Shown here: one piece after another, positions 1 to 8,330 of the stretch
Numbering within the stretch: position 1 is the stretch's first letter
How the letters are laid out: each line of letters begins with the position of its first letter
Source of the DNA: GWE2-42-39 sp963668595
GTDB taxonomy: Bacteria; Bacteroidota; Bacteroidia; Bacteroidales; Prolixibacteraceae
NCBI GenBank assembly: GCA_963668595.1
Contig: OY764876.1
Span: 496,001 to 560,000, forward strand
Length of the DNA: 64,000 nucleotides
Reading direction: 5' to 3'
The notes under the pieces: model-generated
Told to the model about the DNA's origin: nothing
What the model saw: only the letters and a program-made list of their open reading frames with translations
Databases searched by the model: none
Program-made: the position numbers and the translations under genes

Positions 1-912
1 GTTGATTTCCAGATTCAGTAAAGCTTGTGCCTGCACCTGGTCGTTAATGATTTTGATGGTTCCTTTGTATTGACGCACTTTGGTTTCGTAAACAATAGTG
101 TCTTTTCGTGTTACACGAACTTTTTCTTCCACCGTTTTGCTGAGCGGTTCCTGTGTTTCGCTGTGCTGTGGCAGTCCGATATTGAAATCGTAGAAACCCA
201 TTTTTACAACCATGTCCGGGTAGTCAATTTTTTGATTACCGGCTTCGTTTACCGAGTAAAAATTAACAAAGCTTTTTTGCGGAAACTGGTATTTGAGCGC
301 ACCGATAACACGTTCGTAGAAGAAGTCGGCAGCCAGAGCATAACGTTCCGAAAACACGGGTACCTGTTCTACAATTACATGCCAGGTAGCACGGTCTTTC
401 GATTCGCGGATTAGTTGGTTTACTTCGCGGTAGCTTGGAACCATTTGGTCGGCTTGCATAAAATAATCGTAAGCCAGTCGGGCATCATTTTTATTCTGAC
501 GTTCCATATTGGCCAGTCCTGCCTGGTAAAGTTCTTCTGCTGCTTTTTCCTTCGCCGGGCGTATTTCAGATACATAGGTTTTCGGGTCGGTAATCAGTTT
601 GCGGGCAGCCGGAATACGGCGAATCCGCTCTGACAGCGCATTCACTTTTTCCATTGTTTTTACGGTTTCCGACCATTTAAATGGGGTATTTCCGGAAAGA
701 GCCATATCAATTTGTTCCTGGTAATATTGTATGGCCATCGGATAGCCATCTGCTAAAACCTGTACTGCTTTTCGGTTGTCTGGATCCGATTCGAGTCGTT
801 CAATCGCTTGATTGATTGCCTGATAGTAGTCGCCGCGACTAAGCGCTTTTTCTCCGGAACTGCACGCAGAGAGGAGAAAAATAATAAGAATTGGGAAATA
901 ATTTTTTAGCAT
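1..912 (-). CDS. Lipoprotein with TPR-like helices, 3' end outside the window
   Basis: Reading the minus strand from the ATG at 912 gives 304 codons with no stop to the window edge, so the C-terminus is missing. The N-terminus MLKNYFPILIIFLLSACSSG is a lipoprotein signal with lipobox Cys at residue 17, which predicts an envelope lipoprotein. The segment after it (GDYYQAINQAIERLESDP and following) reads like amphipathic TPR-type helices. The second half is richer in beta-type sequence (for example VVKMGFYDFNIGLP). It lies 17 bp downstream of the PAP2 phosphatase on the same strand, so the two are probably co-transcribed. No enzyme motif is visible and I do not recognise the family. Confidence is high that it is a gene and low on function. 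Confidence 0.8.
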   Translation of the reverse strand, partial: MLKNYFPILIIFLLSACSSGEKALSRGDYYQAINQAIERLESDPDNRKAVQVLADGYPMAIQYYQEQIDMALSGNTPFKWSETVKTMEKVNALSERIRRIPAARKLITDPKTYVSEIRPAKEKAAEELYQAGLANMERQNKNDARLAYDYFMQADQMVPSYREVNQLIRESKDRATWHVIVEQVPVFSERYALAADFFYERVIGALKYQFPQKSFVNFYSVNEAGNQKIDYPDMVVKMGFYDFNIGLPQHSETQEPLSKTVEEKVRVTRKDTIVYETKVRQYKGTIKIINDQVQAQALLNLEIN

Positions 913-929
913 AAACTGTTTATTCTGTT

Positions 930-1730
930 TTATAAATTATATACAAGTTGTACTCCATAAGTTGTGCCAATTCGGGTTGGAAAGACACTTAGTTTGCTTT
1001 CTTTTTTTCGTTGGCTCACAAAATTTCCGACGGCGATACCAAGTACAGCTCCGGCAAATACATCGCTGGTCCAGTGCCGGTCGTCGTAAATGCGTGAAAC
1101 TCCGGCCAGTCCGGCAATCGAGTAGGAGAGTATGGGTACCCAAACTGTTTCGCGGTACTGATTGGCTATCACTGAAGCTACCGAAAACACGGCGATGGTG
1201 TGTCCCGAAGGAAAGCTGGCTCCTTTTAGTGGCCCGCGAAATTCGAATGCATCGGCACCGCTGTTCGGTCGTTCGCGTCCGACCAGATTTTTCGGAATAC
1301 GCACTAGCAAACTAGCCAGTACGAAGCTTTCGGCGGCCATCAGGGCGGTACTTTCCGATTTGCGGTTTTTGGCAAGCAATCCGTAACCATATAATAATCC
1401 GCAGGTAGCCAGCGAATATTCGGCACCAAACGGTTCAAATACGTTTTTGCTTACTTTATCGAGTGAGCTTGATTGCTGATTTTTCATCCAGTCGTGTACC
1501 GGTTCGTCGGCAAAAAGCAGTGCCCCCGTTGAGGCGGTAAATATGGCTACGCGTTGCCAGTCGTTTTTCTTCCAGCGAACAGGCGAAGTAACTATTCCTT
1601 TGGTGTCGCTCCAGCATTTTTTCAAAAAATATTTATTTAGACGCAGGCTGTCGTTTTGCGCCGAAAGTATTGCTGGTAAAAGCAATATCAGCAGTATCAG
1701 AGGTATTTTTTTCGAAAAAGGATTTGTCAT
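930..1730 (-). CDS. PAP2-family phosphatase, secreted or membrane-associated
   Basis: This is an acid phosphatase / lipid phosphate phosphatase of the PAP2 superfamily, 266 residues. All three catalytic blocks are visible: K147-x6-R154-P155 (KNLVGRERP), PSGH at 174-177, and S212-R213-x5-H219-x3-D223 (VSRIYDDRHWTSD). The start at 1730 was chosen because it begins a clean signal sequence (MTNPFSKKIPLILLILLLPA, then ILSAQ). An upstream in-frame extension to 1907 would put 59 basic residues in front of it. Several hydrophobic helices follow, as expected for the family. A minus-strand TACTTTTG at 1751-1758 could be its -7 element. Likely substrates are undecaprenyl pyrophosphate or other lipid phosphates; the sequence alone does not decide. 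Confidence 0.9.
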   Translation of the reverse strand: MTNPFSKKIPLILLILLLPAILSAQNDSLRLNKYFLKKCWSDTKGIVTSPVRWKKNDWQRVAIFTASTGALLFADEPVHDWMKNQQSSSLDKVSKNVFEPFGAEYSLATCGLLYGYGLLAKNRKSESTALMAAESFVLASLLVRIPKNLVGRERPNSGADAFEFRGPLKGASFPSGHTIAVFSVASVIANQYRETVWVPILSYSIAGLAGVSRIYDDRHWTSDVFAGAVLGIAVGNFVSQRKKESKLSVFPTRIGTTYGVQLVYNL

Positions 1731-1750
1731 TCGTAAGCGGCTTTTCAGCT

Positions 1751-1758
1751 CAAAAGTA
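1751..1758 (-). promoter_or_regulatory. Possible -7 promoter element for the PAP2 gene
   Basis: The minus strand reads TACTTTTG, matching the Bacteroidota -7 consensus TAnnTTTG, about 20 nt before the chosen start at 1730. No clear -33 TTTG is seen at the usual spacing, so the call is tentative. Confidence 0.35.
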
Positions 1759-1835
1759 GATGATTTTTTGTTCGGTTGAACGTTTTTTCTTTTTGGCTGA
1801 TTTCTTTTTCTTACTTTGCGCAGAAATATTCGAAA

Positions 1836-2408
1836 ATGGAATCCAATTATCATACTGAAAAGGTTTTCAGAAATGAAAATTTTGCAGAAAAGAACATTGC
1901 TGGTCACGAATTTGAAGATTGTACGTTTGAATTGTGTAATTTTTCATACAGCGATTTGCGTCAGACAAGTTTTATTCAGTGCCGTTTTGCCGATTGTTCG
2001 TTTATAATGGCGAAAGCTACCGAAACCGGATGGAAAGATGTACGTTTTAAATCGTGCAAACTTACCGGACTGGATTTTAGCGCAGGCAGCGATTTTTTGT
2101 TTCAGCTTGATTTTGATAACTGTCAGCTTGATTATTCGCTTTTTGCTGAAAAGAAAATGAAGAACACGCGTTTTCTGAATTGCTCGATGCAGGAAGTTGA
2201 TTTTACCGATACCCTGCTGACCGGCGCCAGTTTTGACGGTTGTAATTTAAACGGAGCTATTTTTTCGCATTCACGACTCGAAAAAGCTGATTTTCGTTCG
2301 GCGCATAATTTTTCGATTGATCCGGAACAGAATCAGTTAAAAGGAGCCAAATTTTCGTTGGGCGGATTGCCGGGGTTGCTCGATAAATACCGGCTCGATA
2401 TTGACTAA
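1836..2408 (+). CDS. Pentapeptide-repeat protein (Qnr/MfpA-like fold)
   Basis: A 190-residue protein made mostly of pentapeptide repeats (A/C-D/N-L/F-x-x periodicity), for example FEDCTFELCNFSYSDLRQ and TGASFDGCNLNGAIFSHSRL, separated by a short non-repeat break near residues 85-95. This two-block layout is typical of right-handed beta-helix proteins such as Qnr, McbG and MfpA, some of which mimic DNA and protect gyrase. That function is not demonstrated for this protein. The start at 1836 begins MESNYHTEK; an upstream in-frame Met at 1776 would add a hydrophobic stretch that does not belong to the fold. No signal peptide remains, so it is probably cytoplasmic. It converges on mazG with a 3-bp gap. 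Confidence 0.85.
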   Translation: MESNYHTEKVFRNENFAEKNIAGHEFEDCTFELCNFSYSDLRQTSFIQCRFADCSFIMAKATETGWKDVRFKSCKLTGLDFSAGSDFLFQLDFDNCQLDYSLFAEKKMKNTRFLNCSMQEVDFTDTLLTGASFDGCNLNGAIFSHSRLEKADFRSAHNFSIDPEQNQLKGAKFSLGGLPGLLDKYRLDID

Positions 2409-2411
2409 TTG

Positions 2412-3218
2412 CTAGTTGTCGCTTTCTCTGGCGGCTTCTTCCCGTTCAATTCGCTTGGCTTCGTTCCAATACTGATCCATTTCAGCAAGACTCATTTGTT
2501 TCAGGTCTTTGCCTTTTTTCAGGGTTTGGCTTTCGAGGTAGTTGAACCGGCTGATGAATTTCATGTTGGTACGTTCCAGCGCCGATTCGGGGTCGATATT
2601 GTACAGTCGGGCTGCATTGACCAAAGCAAAAAACAGGTCGCCAAATTCAGCTTCCATCTTGTCGCGCTGGTTGAGGTTGATTTCGTGTTGCAGTTCGCTC
2701 ACTTCCTCCTTTACTTTGTCCCAAACCTGCTCGGGCGCTTCCCAGTCGAAGCCAACGCCGCTGGCTTTTTCCTGAATGCGGTTGGCTTTTACCAGTGCAG
2801 GGAGCGAGGCAGGAACGCCTTCCAATACTTGTTTCTTTTTGCGGCCTTTCTCTTTTAGTTTCAGCGTTTCCCAGTTTTGTTCCACTTCGCGGGCATTTTC
2901 TACTTCCACTTCACCAAAAATATGCGGGTGACGGTAAATCAGTTTCTCATTCAGTCCGCGAATCACATCGGTAATCGTAAAAGCCTTCTGCTCTTCACCA
3001 ATTGTCGAATAGAAGACAATATGCAGAAGCAGGTCGCCCAATTCTTTGCGTATCTCGGTGAGGTCGCTTTTCAGGATTGCATCGCCCAGTTCGTACGTTT
3101 CTTCAATGGTCAGGCGGCGCAGCGATTCCATCGTTTGCTCGCGGTCCCAGGGACATTTCTGGCGCAACTCTGTCATAATATTCAGCAGTTCCTCAAAGGC
3201 TTTTAATCGTTCGTCCAT
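2412..3218 (-). CDS. mazG: Nucleoside triphosphate pyrophosphohydrolase MazG
   Basis: MazG hydrolyses NTPs and dNTPs to NMP plus pyrophosphate and is a cytoplasmic housecleaning enzyme. The 268 residues hold the usual tandem pair of all-alpha MazG domains. The N-terminal one has CPWDREQT and RLTIEETYEL followed by ELGDLLLHIVF. The C-terminal one has EEVSELQ and EFGDLFFALVNAARL, supplying the EExxE/ExxD metal-binding sets. The length fits the full-length E. coli-type enzyme. The start is set at 3218 (MDERLKAFEELL), which matches the normal family N-terminus; eight further upstream codons are open but atypical. It converges with the pentapeptide-repeat gene. Confidence 0.95.
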   Translation of the reverse strand: MDERLKAFEELLNIMTELRQKCPWDREQTMESLRRLTIEETYELGDAILKSDLTEIRKELGDLLLHIVFYSTIGEEQKAFTITDVIRGLNEKLIYRHPHIFGEVEVENAREVEQNWETLKLKEKGRKKKQVLEGVPASLPALVKANRIQEKASGVGFDWEAPEQVWDKVKEEVSELQHEINLNQRDKMEAEFGDLFFALVNAARLYNIDPESALERTNMKFISRFNYLESQTLKKGKDLKQMSLAEMDQYWNEAKRIEREEAARESDN

Positions 3219-3289
3219 GATTGTATTTTTCAGAAAGCACAAAAGTACTGAGACTGCTGCAATAATCCTTGTTTTTTTTGTTGAAAAGC

Positions 3290-4040
3290 GGCAAGCTTCA
3301 AGACTAACAGCCGGAGGAAAGGAGGTTGAGGTTAAGATAACAGCCGGATTGTTAGATTATAGATTTTAGACTAACAGCCAGGGGGTATTTACGATTTAGC
3401 GATTTACTATTTACAAGTTCTCGTCTGTGTTCCGCGGTTGAGAAGAAGTCGTAAGTAGTAAGAAAACAGCCAGCGTACATTTACAATTCAAAATTTCCCT
3501 CTGTGCGACTCAGTGAAAAACTCCGTGATACTCTGTGGTTAAGCTAGTCGCAAGCTTCAAGTAGAAAGAAAAAACTTAGTCAGAAATATTCAAACTCACA
3601 CACCGGAGAGTTCCATCATTCCCGCAAAGGCGGAGATTACCACAATAGGCACAATAGAAACAATAGAAAACAGCCAGCGTACATTTACAATTCAAAATTT
3701 ATAATTCCTCTTCTGTGTAACTCAGTGAAAAACTTCGTGATGCTCTGTGGTTAAGCTAGTTATAAGCTTCAAGTCGTAAGAAAAAGCTCACTCTGAAATA
3801 TTCAAACTCACACACCGGAGAGTTCCATCATTCCCGCAAAGGCGGAGATTACCACAATAGGCACAATAGAAACAATAGAAAACAGCCAGCTTACATTTAC
3901 AATTCAAAATTCAAAATTTATAATTTATAATTCCTCTTCTGTGTAACTCAGTGAAAAACTCCGTGATACTCTGTGGTTAAGCTAGTCGCAAGCTTCAAGT
4001 CGTAAGAAAAAGCTCACTCTGAAATATTCAAACTCACACA
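3290..4040. repeat. Tandem ~200-bp repeats with decayed copies upstream
   Basis: There is no convincing gene between 3219 and 4163. From 3463 the DNA consists of three direct copies starting at AAAACAGCCAGC: 3463-3666 (204 bp), 3667-3878 (212 bp) and 3879-4040 (partial). Each copy carries CTCAGTGAAAAACT, CTCTGTGGTTAAGCTAG, AAGCTTCAAG and, in the first two, ATTCCCGCAAAGGCGGAG and ACAATAGGCACAATAG. Degenerate AACAGCC-containing pieces and an AAGCTTCAAG piece extend back to about 3290. Copies differ by small indels and substitutions. The repeats mark the boundary of the AT-rich accessory stretch. Confidence 0.9.
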
Positions 4041-4163
4041 AATTCAGAGGAAATGTTTTAGTGATGTGAATTTAAAAACTTAATTTGCTTATTGTTTTGT
4101 TTGCATTTGTTCAGTAAATTAGTCTGATTATTTTTAATGATTCACCAATTGGAACTAGCCTGT

Positions 4164-4592
4164 ATGAAAAAGCTGAAACTTATCGCTCTCGTAAGTCTGC
4201 TTGGAGTCTTATCTTCTTGTATTTCTTTTACATCGAAAACGGAAGTGAAACTAAGCAGACAATCAATAAATGGCATTGAATATACTTTTGCAAACCATGC
4301 GACCTTCCGTAAGGTCAGTATATTCTTCACCAAAGGGTTTCAGTTAAAAAATAAGATCCGGTTTTTTGGAATGGGACGGGTTATTGAAAAAGAGATTACC
4401 CAATCGGACTTTGAACGGAAAATTAAGTTCAAAAGAAGAGCATTTCATATTGATAATGTCTCGTTTTCGGTGAATGACCAACGCGACCGGATTGATCTGA
4501 TTTATTATTTGACTCAGGAAGATATGCGGGATTCTGTGACTTTTGTATTGATAAAAGAGAAGGATGACTGGGTGTTGAGTCACCGCCTGTAA
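4164..4592 (+). CDS. Small lipoprotein of unknown function
   Basis: A 142-residue predicted lipoprotein. The N-terminus MKKLKLIALVSLLGVLSSCI is a lipoprotein signal with LSSC as the lipobox. An in-frame Met 27 nt upstream would place charged residues before the signal, so 4164 is preferred. The rest alternates short hydrophobic and charged beta-type segments (YTFANHATFRKVSIFF; HIDNVSFSVND; DRIDLIYYLTQEDMRD). I do not recognise the family. It sits alone between the tandem repeats and the duplicated promoter segment, on the same strand as the Roco gene. Confidence 0.7.
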   Translation: MKKLKLIALVSLLGVLSSCISFTSKTEVKLSRQSINGIEYTFANHATFRKVSIFFTKGFQLKNKIRFFGMGRVIEKEITQSDFERKIKFKRRAFHIDNVSFSVNDQRDRIDLIYYLTQEDMRDSVTFVLIKEKDDWVLSHRL

Positions 4593-4619
4593 TGGAAGTT
4601 TTTGTGAATATCCTGTTTT

Positions 4620-4712
4620 TAACTTTTGCGATATAACTCTCTGATTTTTATTTCGATTCTCGTATCTTTAAAAGACCAAAATAAAAAAGGATGATTGCCC
4701 CGAAAACGATTG
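4620..4712 (+). promoter_or_regulatory. Promoter-plus-start segment, copy 1
   Basis: This segment is closely similar to 24451-24543. Both copies have AACTTTTGC, then exactly 42 nt later TATCTTT (a -7-like element, here TATCTTTA at 4663-4670), then AAAGACCAAAA, then an ATG followed by the same bases ATTGCCCCGAAAACGA. Here it lies upstream of the Roco gene; the other copy lies upstream of the cassette array. It probably drives transcription into the downstream accessory DNA. Confidence 0.6.
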
Positions 4713-4813
4713 CTTTAAAACCTGCTCTTATTCCACCAAAAAGGAGGAATAAAAACACATTTTTTGAAGATAAAGAAGAAATAGAAACAGGTGATTATAC
4801 AGCTACGTTGTAA
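4691..4813 (+). other. Short leader ORF beginning MIAPKT, copy 1
   Basis: A 40-codon frame from 4691, beginning MIAPKTIALKPALIPPKRR and ending at TAA 4811-4813. It shares its first six codons and the entire upstream region with the truncated frame at 24524-24616, after which the two diverge. It could be a small gene, a translated leader, or the 5' remnant of a gene replaced by foreign DNA. No function is assigned. Confidence 0.35.
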
Positions 4814-4868
4814 ACCATTTAAGCGATGCCAAATATTTTATAACTATACAATAAGAGAACAATATATA

Positions 4869-7262
4869 ATGAGAAGATATACTCCGAATATAGAAAAATG
4901 CCAAAAAGATAAAGAGATTTCATTCTATTTGGATAATAAAAATATTGACCATCTTCCGATAGAAATTTTTTCTTTAACACATTTGAAAATATTAGATGTA
5001 CGAAATAATAACATAAAGACCTTACCCAAAGAAATAGGAAATCTAAGAAATCTTGAAATTTTAGACCTTAGAAATAATGAATTAAAAGAATTACCTTATG
5101 AGATTAGTTTCCTCAATCAATTAGAAGAGATAGATATACAAAACAATAATCTCACAGAACTTCCATCAGAAATTATCAATTTATCAAAATTGAAAAGGAT
5201 ACACTTAGACGGGAACCCACTTACTAAACCTCCTATTGAGGTTGCTTCAAGAGGTATTGGCGCCATACGAAACTATTTTAACTCAATTGTTTCATCAAAA
5301 GAAAATATTAAATTATTTGAAGCTAAATTATTGATAGTAGGTGAAGGGAGTGTAGGAAAGACATTCTTGATGAGAAGCATTTTGAAAGAAACAAATCAGG
5401 AAAGCTTGATAACAACCGAAGGGATAGAAATAAAAGAATGGAAATTTCAAAACGAACACCATAATGATTATCGAATTAATATTTGGGATTTCGGTGGTCA
5501 AGAAATATATCATTCGACACATCAATTCTTTCTTACCAAAAGGTCTATATATGTTTTTGTTTGGAGTGCAAGAACGGATGATAATTTGCTGACGTTTGAT
5601 TATTGGCTCAATATTATCAAGTTATTAGGCGATAACTCACCTGTCTTTGTTGTTCAGAATAAGATTGATGAAAGAGTAAAAAATATTGATGAAGCCCAAA
5701 TTCAAAATAGATTTAAAAACATAATTGGATTTCATAAGGTTAGCGCACTAAACAACACAAATGTCGATGAACTGGTACATGCTATTCATAATGCTTTATT
5801 ATCACTTGATCATGTCGGTGATATTTTGCCCAAAGTATGGAACGATATAAGAACTGAATTGGAATTAAGAGATGAAGAATTTATCACAATAAACGAATAT
5901 TATTCAATATGCAAGAAATTCAATCTTAATGAGAATCAAGCATCATTTTTGAGTCAATACTATCATGATGTAGGTGTCTTTTTACATTTTCAGGATAATT
6001 CAATATTAAGAAATATAGTTTTTCTAAAACCAGAATGGGCCACTAACGCCGTATATAAATTAATCGACACAAAAGATGTGATACTGAACTTTGGCCGATT
6101 TTCTTTTGGTAAATTATCATCTTTGTGGCATGAATACCCCTCTGAATATCATATTCACTTAATAGAGTTAATGAAGAAATTTGAACTTTGTTTTAATATT
6201 TCTGATACTAATGAATATATAATACCGGAGTTACTTAAAAATAAATCTATCGAATACGACTTACCTTTTACTGAAATCTTATCTGTTACATATCAATATA
6301 AATTTATGCCAAAAGGGATTATTACTAGATTGATAGTACGGTTAAATGATTTAATAAAAGATGATTTATATTGGAAGAACGGTATAATACTAGAGAGGCA
6401 AGGTACACAAGCAATAATCGTTAGCGATAAGTTTAATAGTTCGTTAAGTATAAAAATCGGTGGGTACGATAAAAATGGCCTTTTGAATATTATTACAAGA
6501 GAAATTGAGAATATCCACAAGACATTAAACTATCCTGAAGTAGCAAGATATGTTCCTTGTATTTGCGAAGAATGCATTAATAGCAATACACCTCACTATT
6601 TTTCTTATGAAACGCTAAAAAAATATCAAGAAAAAGAAAAGACCACCATTACATGTCCTCGAAGTATAGAGGAAATTAATATTGAAACTGCGCTTAAAGG
6701 AATTGAAGGAAAATTACCAAAAGGGACAAAAGAAGGAAATACACTAATTAATAGGCTAAAAAGATGTCCCTTAGGTAAAAATGGGTGGCAGGAATTTGAA
6801 AGCATTGGTTGTGATATTTTTAAATATTTGTTCAAAGATGATTTTAATGGATACTCCTATGAGATACAAGCTCAAGGTGCCAAAGGCAGCCAACGTAAAG
6901 ACTTAATTATAAACAATAATTTTATTGATGGTGCAAGTTTTTTTAGTCGTATTTATCAAGATTATCAAGCAAAAGCTATAATCGTAGATTTTAAAAATTA
7001 CGAGAGCAAACTGACTCAAAACGAGTTTCTAATTCCCTCAAAATATATGAATAAGTTTGTTGGTAGATTTATATTAGTAGTTAATAGAATGGGATTAGAC
7101 AATGGTGCGATAGAGCTCCAAAAGAGCTATTATCTCGATGGAAAATTTATGTTATCGGTTAAAGCTTTAGATTTAATAGAAATGATAAACTTAAAAATGC
7201 AAGGTGATGATCCGAAAAAGATTTTAGATAGACTTTTGTTTGAGTTAATAAAAAATGAATAA
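4869..7262 (+). CDS. LRR-Roc-COR GTPase with C-terminal nuclease-like domain
   Basis: A 797-residue Roco-family protein. Residues 25-120 hold about four leucine-rich repeats (LKILDVRNNNIKTLPKEI and similar). The Roc GTPase follows: P-loop GEGSVGKT 158-165, DFGGQE 207-212 and NKID 264-267. A COR domain follows (FLKPEWATNAVYKLID, 385-400). After a Cys cluster (C564, C566, C569, C596) the last 130 residues look like a PD-(D/E)xK nuclease: E665, D678 in RKDLIINN, and D707-x-K709 in IIVDFKNY. The start at 4869 is preferred; 26 further upstream codons are open but lack similarity to the LRR start. Base composition is much more AT-rich than the flanking core genes, suggesting transfer. An NLR-like defence role is inference. 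Confidence 0.85.
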   Translation: MRRYTPNIEKCQKDKEISFYLDNKNIDHLPIEIFSLTHLKILDVRNNNIKTLPKEIGNLRNLEILDLRNNELKELPYEISFLNQLEEIDIQNNNLTELPSEIINLSKLKRIHLDGNPLTKPPIEVASRGIGAIRNYFNSIVSSKENIKLFEAKLLIVGEGSVGKTFLMRSILKETNQESLITTEGIEIKEWKFQNEHHNDYRINIWDFGGQEIYHSTHQFFLTKRSIYVFVWSARTDDNLLTFDYWLNIIKLLGDNSPVFVVQNKIDERVKNIDEAQIQNRFKNIIGFHKVSALNNTNVDELVHAIHNALLSLDHVGDILPKVWNDIRTELELRDEEFITINEYYSICKKFNLNENQASFLSQYYHDVGVFLHFQDNSILRNIVFLKPEWATNAVYKLIDTKDVILNFGRFSFGKLSSLWHEYPSEYHIHLIELMKKFELCFNISDTNEYIIPELLKNKSIEYDLPFTEILSVTYQYKFMPKGIITRLIVRLNDLIKDDLYWKNGIILERQGTQAIIVSDKFNSSLSIKIGGYDKNGLLNIITREIENIHKTLNYPEVARYVPCICEECINSNTPHYFSYETLKKYQEKEKTTITCPRSIEEINIETALKGIEGKLPKGTKEGNTLINRLKRCPLGKNGWQEFESIGCDIFKYLFKDDFNGYSYEIQAQGAKGSQRKDLIINNNFIDGASFFSRIYQDYQAKAIIVDFKNYESKLTQNEFLIPSKYMNKFVGRFILVVNRMGLDNGAIELQKSYYLDGKFMLSVKALDLIEMINLKMQGDDPKKILDRLLFELIKNE

Positions 7263-7292
7263 AAACCAACCCCTAATAAATAGGACTCTGAG

Positions 7293-7346
7293 CGGTCTGC
7301 AAGACTTGATCTCGTTTTGAGGCGAGATGTATTTTGCAACCGTTTT
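7293..7346 (+). terminator. Imperfect hairpin after the Roco gene
   Basis: CGGTCTGCAA (7293-7302) pairs with TTGCAACCG (7334-7342) with a small bulge. ATCTCG and CGAGAT form an inner 6-bp stem, and TTTT follows. It fits an intrinsic terminator. It also resembles a folded recombination site, but no matching core pair was found. Confidence 0.45.
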
Positions 7347-7411
7347 ATGCTTCTTTGAAGTAATTTGAGCGGAATTAAGTTTTTGGGAACCTTAAAAAAA
7401 CAGATACGAAT

Positions 7412-8032
7412 ATGAAACGTTATCGAGTTATTTTATTCATTCTAATGGGGATTATTTACTATTCATGTAATAATAAAGATGATATTCCCAATGAGCAACC
7501 AGCCACATTCGCTGTAATTGGTGACCTGGATGCAAATATTGCGATTTTAGATTCTGTCATTTATCCATCGTACAGAGGCGATAGCCTATTCTTTCCCATA
7601 GACCTTGATTTAGATGGAATACAGGACTATCGGTTTTATATTTATAATAATTATAGCCCTTGTATTTTTCTCTCAAACTTTCGTTTTGACTGTTTGCATG
7701 ATTTAGCAAAAGTTTATACGAATGATACAATTCAATCTCCGGAGATCTTAAAATTAGGTGATACATTGACTGTTGATAAGCATTGGTTGTCAGCGAAATT
7801 TAGAATTCTGGATGCATCTGGAATATGTGAGCTTGCCGGAGGAGATGGCATTATTCATAAGTCTGGAAATTGGTTTAATCTGTCAAACAAGTATATTGGA
7901 TTATTGATTGAAAAAGAGGGAAATCCCATTTACGGATGGATAAAATTAAGTGTTCCTGACTACGATTGGATTGATTCCTTAACCATACATGAAATAGCCA
8001 TGTGCGATAAAGCTCATACAAACAGGAAATGA
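7412..8032 (+). CDS. Lipoprotein of unknown function
   Basis: 206 residues with a lipoprotein signal, MKRYRVILFILMGIIYYSCN, lipobox Cys at residue 19, followed by an Asp/Asn-rich start (NNKDDIPNE). The mature part contains DLDLDGIQDYRFYIYNN, an Asp-rich motif resembling EF-hand-like Ca-binding loops found in FG-GAP/VCBS-type surface proteins, and YIGLLIEKEGNPIYGWIKL, typical of Bacteroidota surface lipoproteins. AT-rich like its neighbours. The last codons overlap the first member of an inverted-repeat family (7987-8196). No function is assigned. Confidence 0.75.
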   Translation: MKRYRVILFILMGIIYYSCNNKDDIPNEQPATFAVIGDLDANIAILDSVIYPSYRGDSLFFPIDLDLDGIQDYRFYIYNNYSPCIFLSNFRFDCLHDLAKVYTNDTIQSPEILKLGDTLTVDKHWLSAKFRILDASGICELAGGDGIIHKSGNWFNLSNKYIGLLIEKEGNPIYGWIKLSVPDYDWIDSLTIHEIAMCDKAHTNRK

Positions 8033-8196
8033 TCAGCCTGCTGGCAAATGGCTATTTCATGTGTATAAATTTTCAATGTTGGTTCGTACAATTCTCTTAT
8101 CAGCTTTCACATTTCAATCTAAATATCAAAGCATGGAATAGCCATTTATACATTTTCGGTTTGTGCGGATTATAGTGCACATGGCTATTTCATGTG
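7987..8196. repeat. Four copies of an inverted 16-18 bp motif
   Basis: ATGGCTATTTCATGTG occurs at 8048-8063 and within 8178-8196. Its reverse complement CATGAAATAGCCATGTG lies inside the 3' end of the preceding gene (7987-8004), and a variant CATGGAATAGCCAT lies at 8132-8145. The motif is itself palindromic (CACATG arms around a 7-nt spacer). The rest of 8033-8330 holds nothing else recognisable. Confidence 0.75.
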
Positions 8197-8330
8197 TTTA
8201 TTTTTTGTTTTTTATTGCCACATGGAATTCGCATGATTGAAGAATAATCATTTCGATTGGTGTTTCTGTAAATCATGCTCATTTCATAAGTACAGACCGA
8301 AGTATTATCATAAAATAAATATTTATACGA

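Noticed and set aside
25..633. Two plus-strand frames at the left edge
   Set aside because: They overlap a continuous minus-strand lipoprotein frame with a proper signal and lipobox; the plus-strand products look like translated antisense.
3463..4040. CRISPR array
   Set aside because: Units are about 200 bp, directly abutting, with no short repeat/spacer alternation and no cas genes nearby.
4806..7346. Roco gene as another integron cassette
   Set aside because: A GTT core could be drawn at 4808, but the complementary core (GGTTTACAAC) is not found downstream of the gene; the hairpin at 7293 lacks the AAC/GTT ends.
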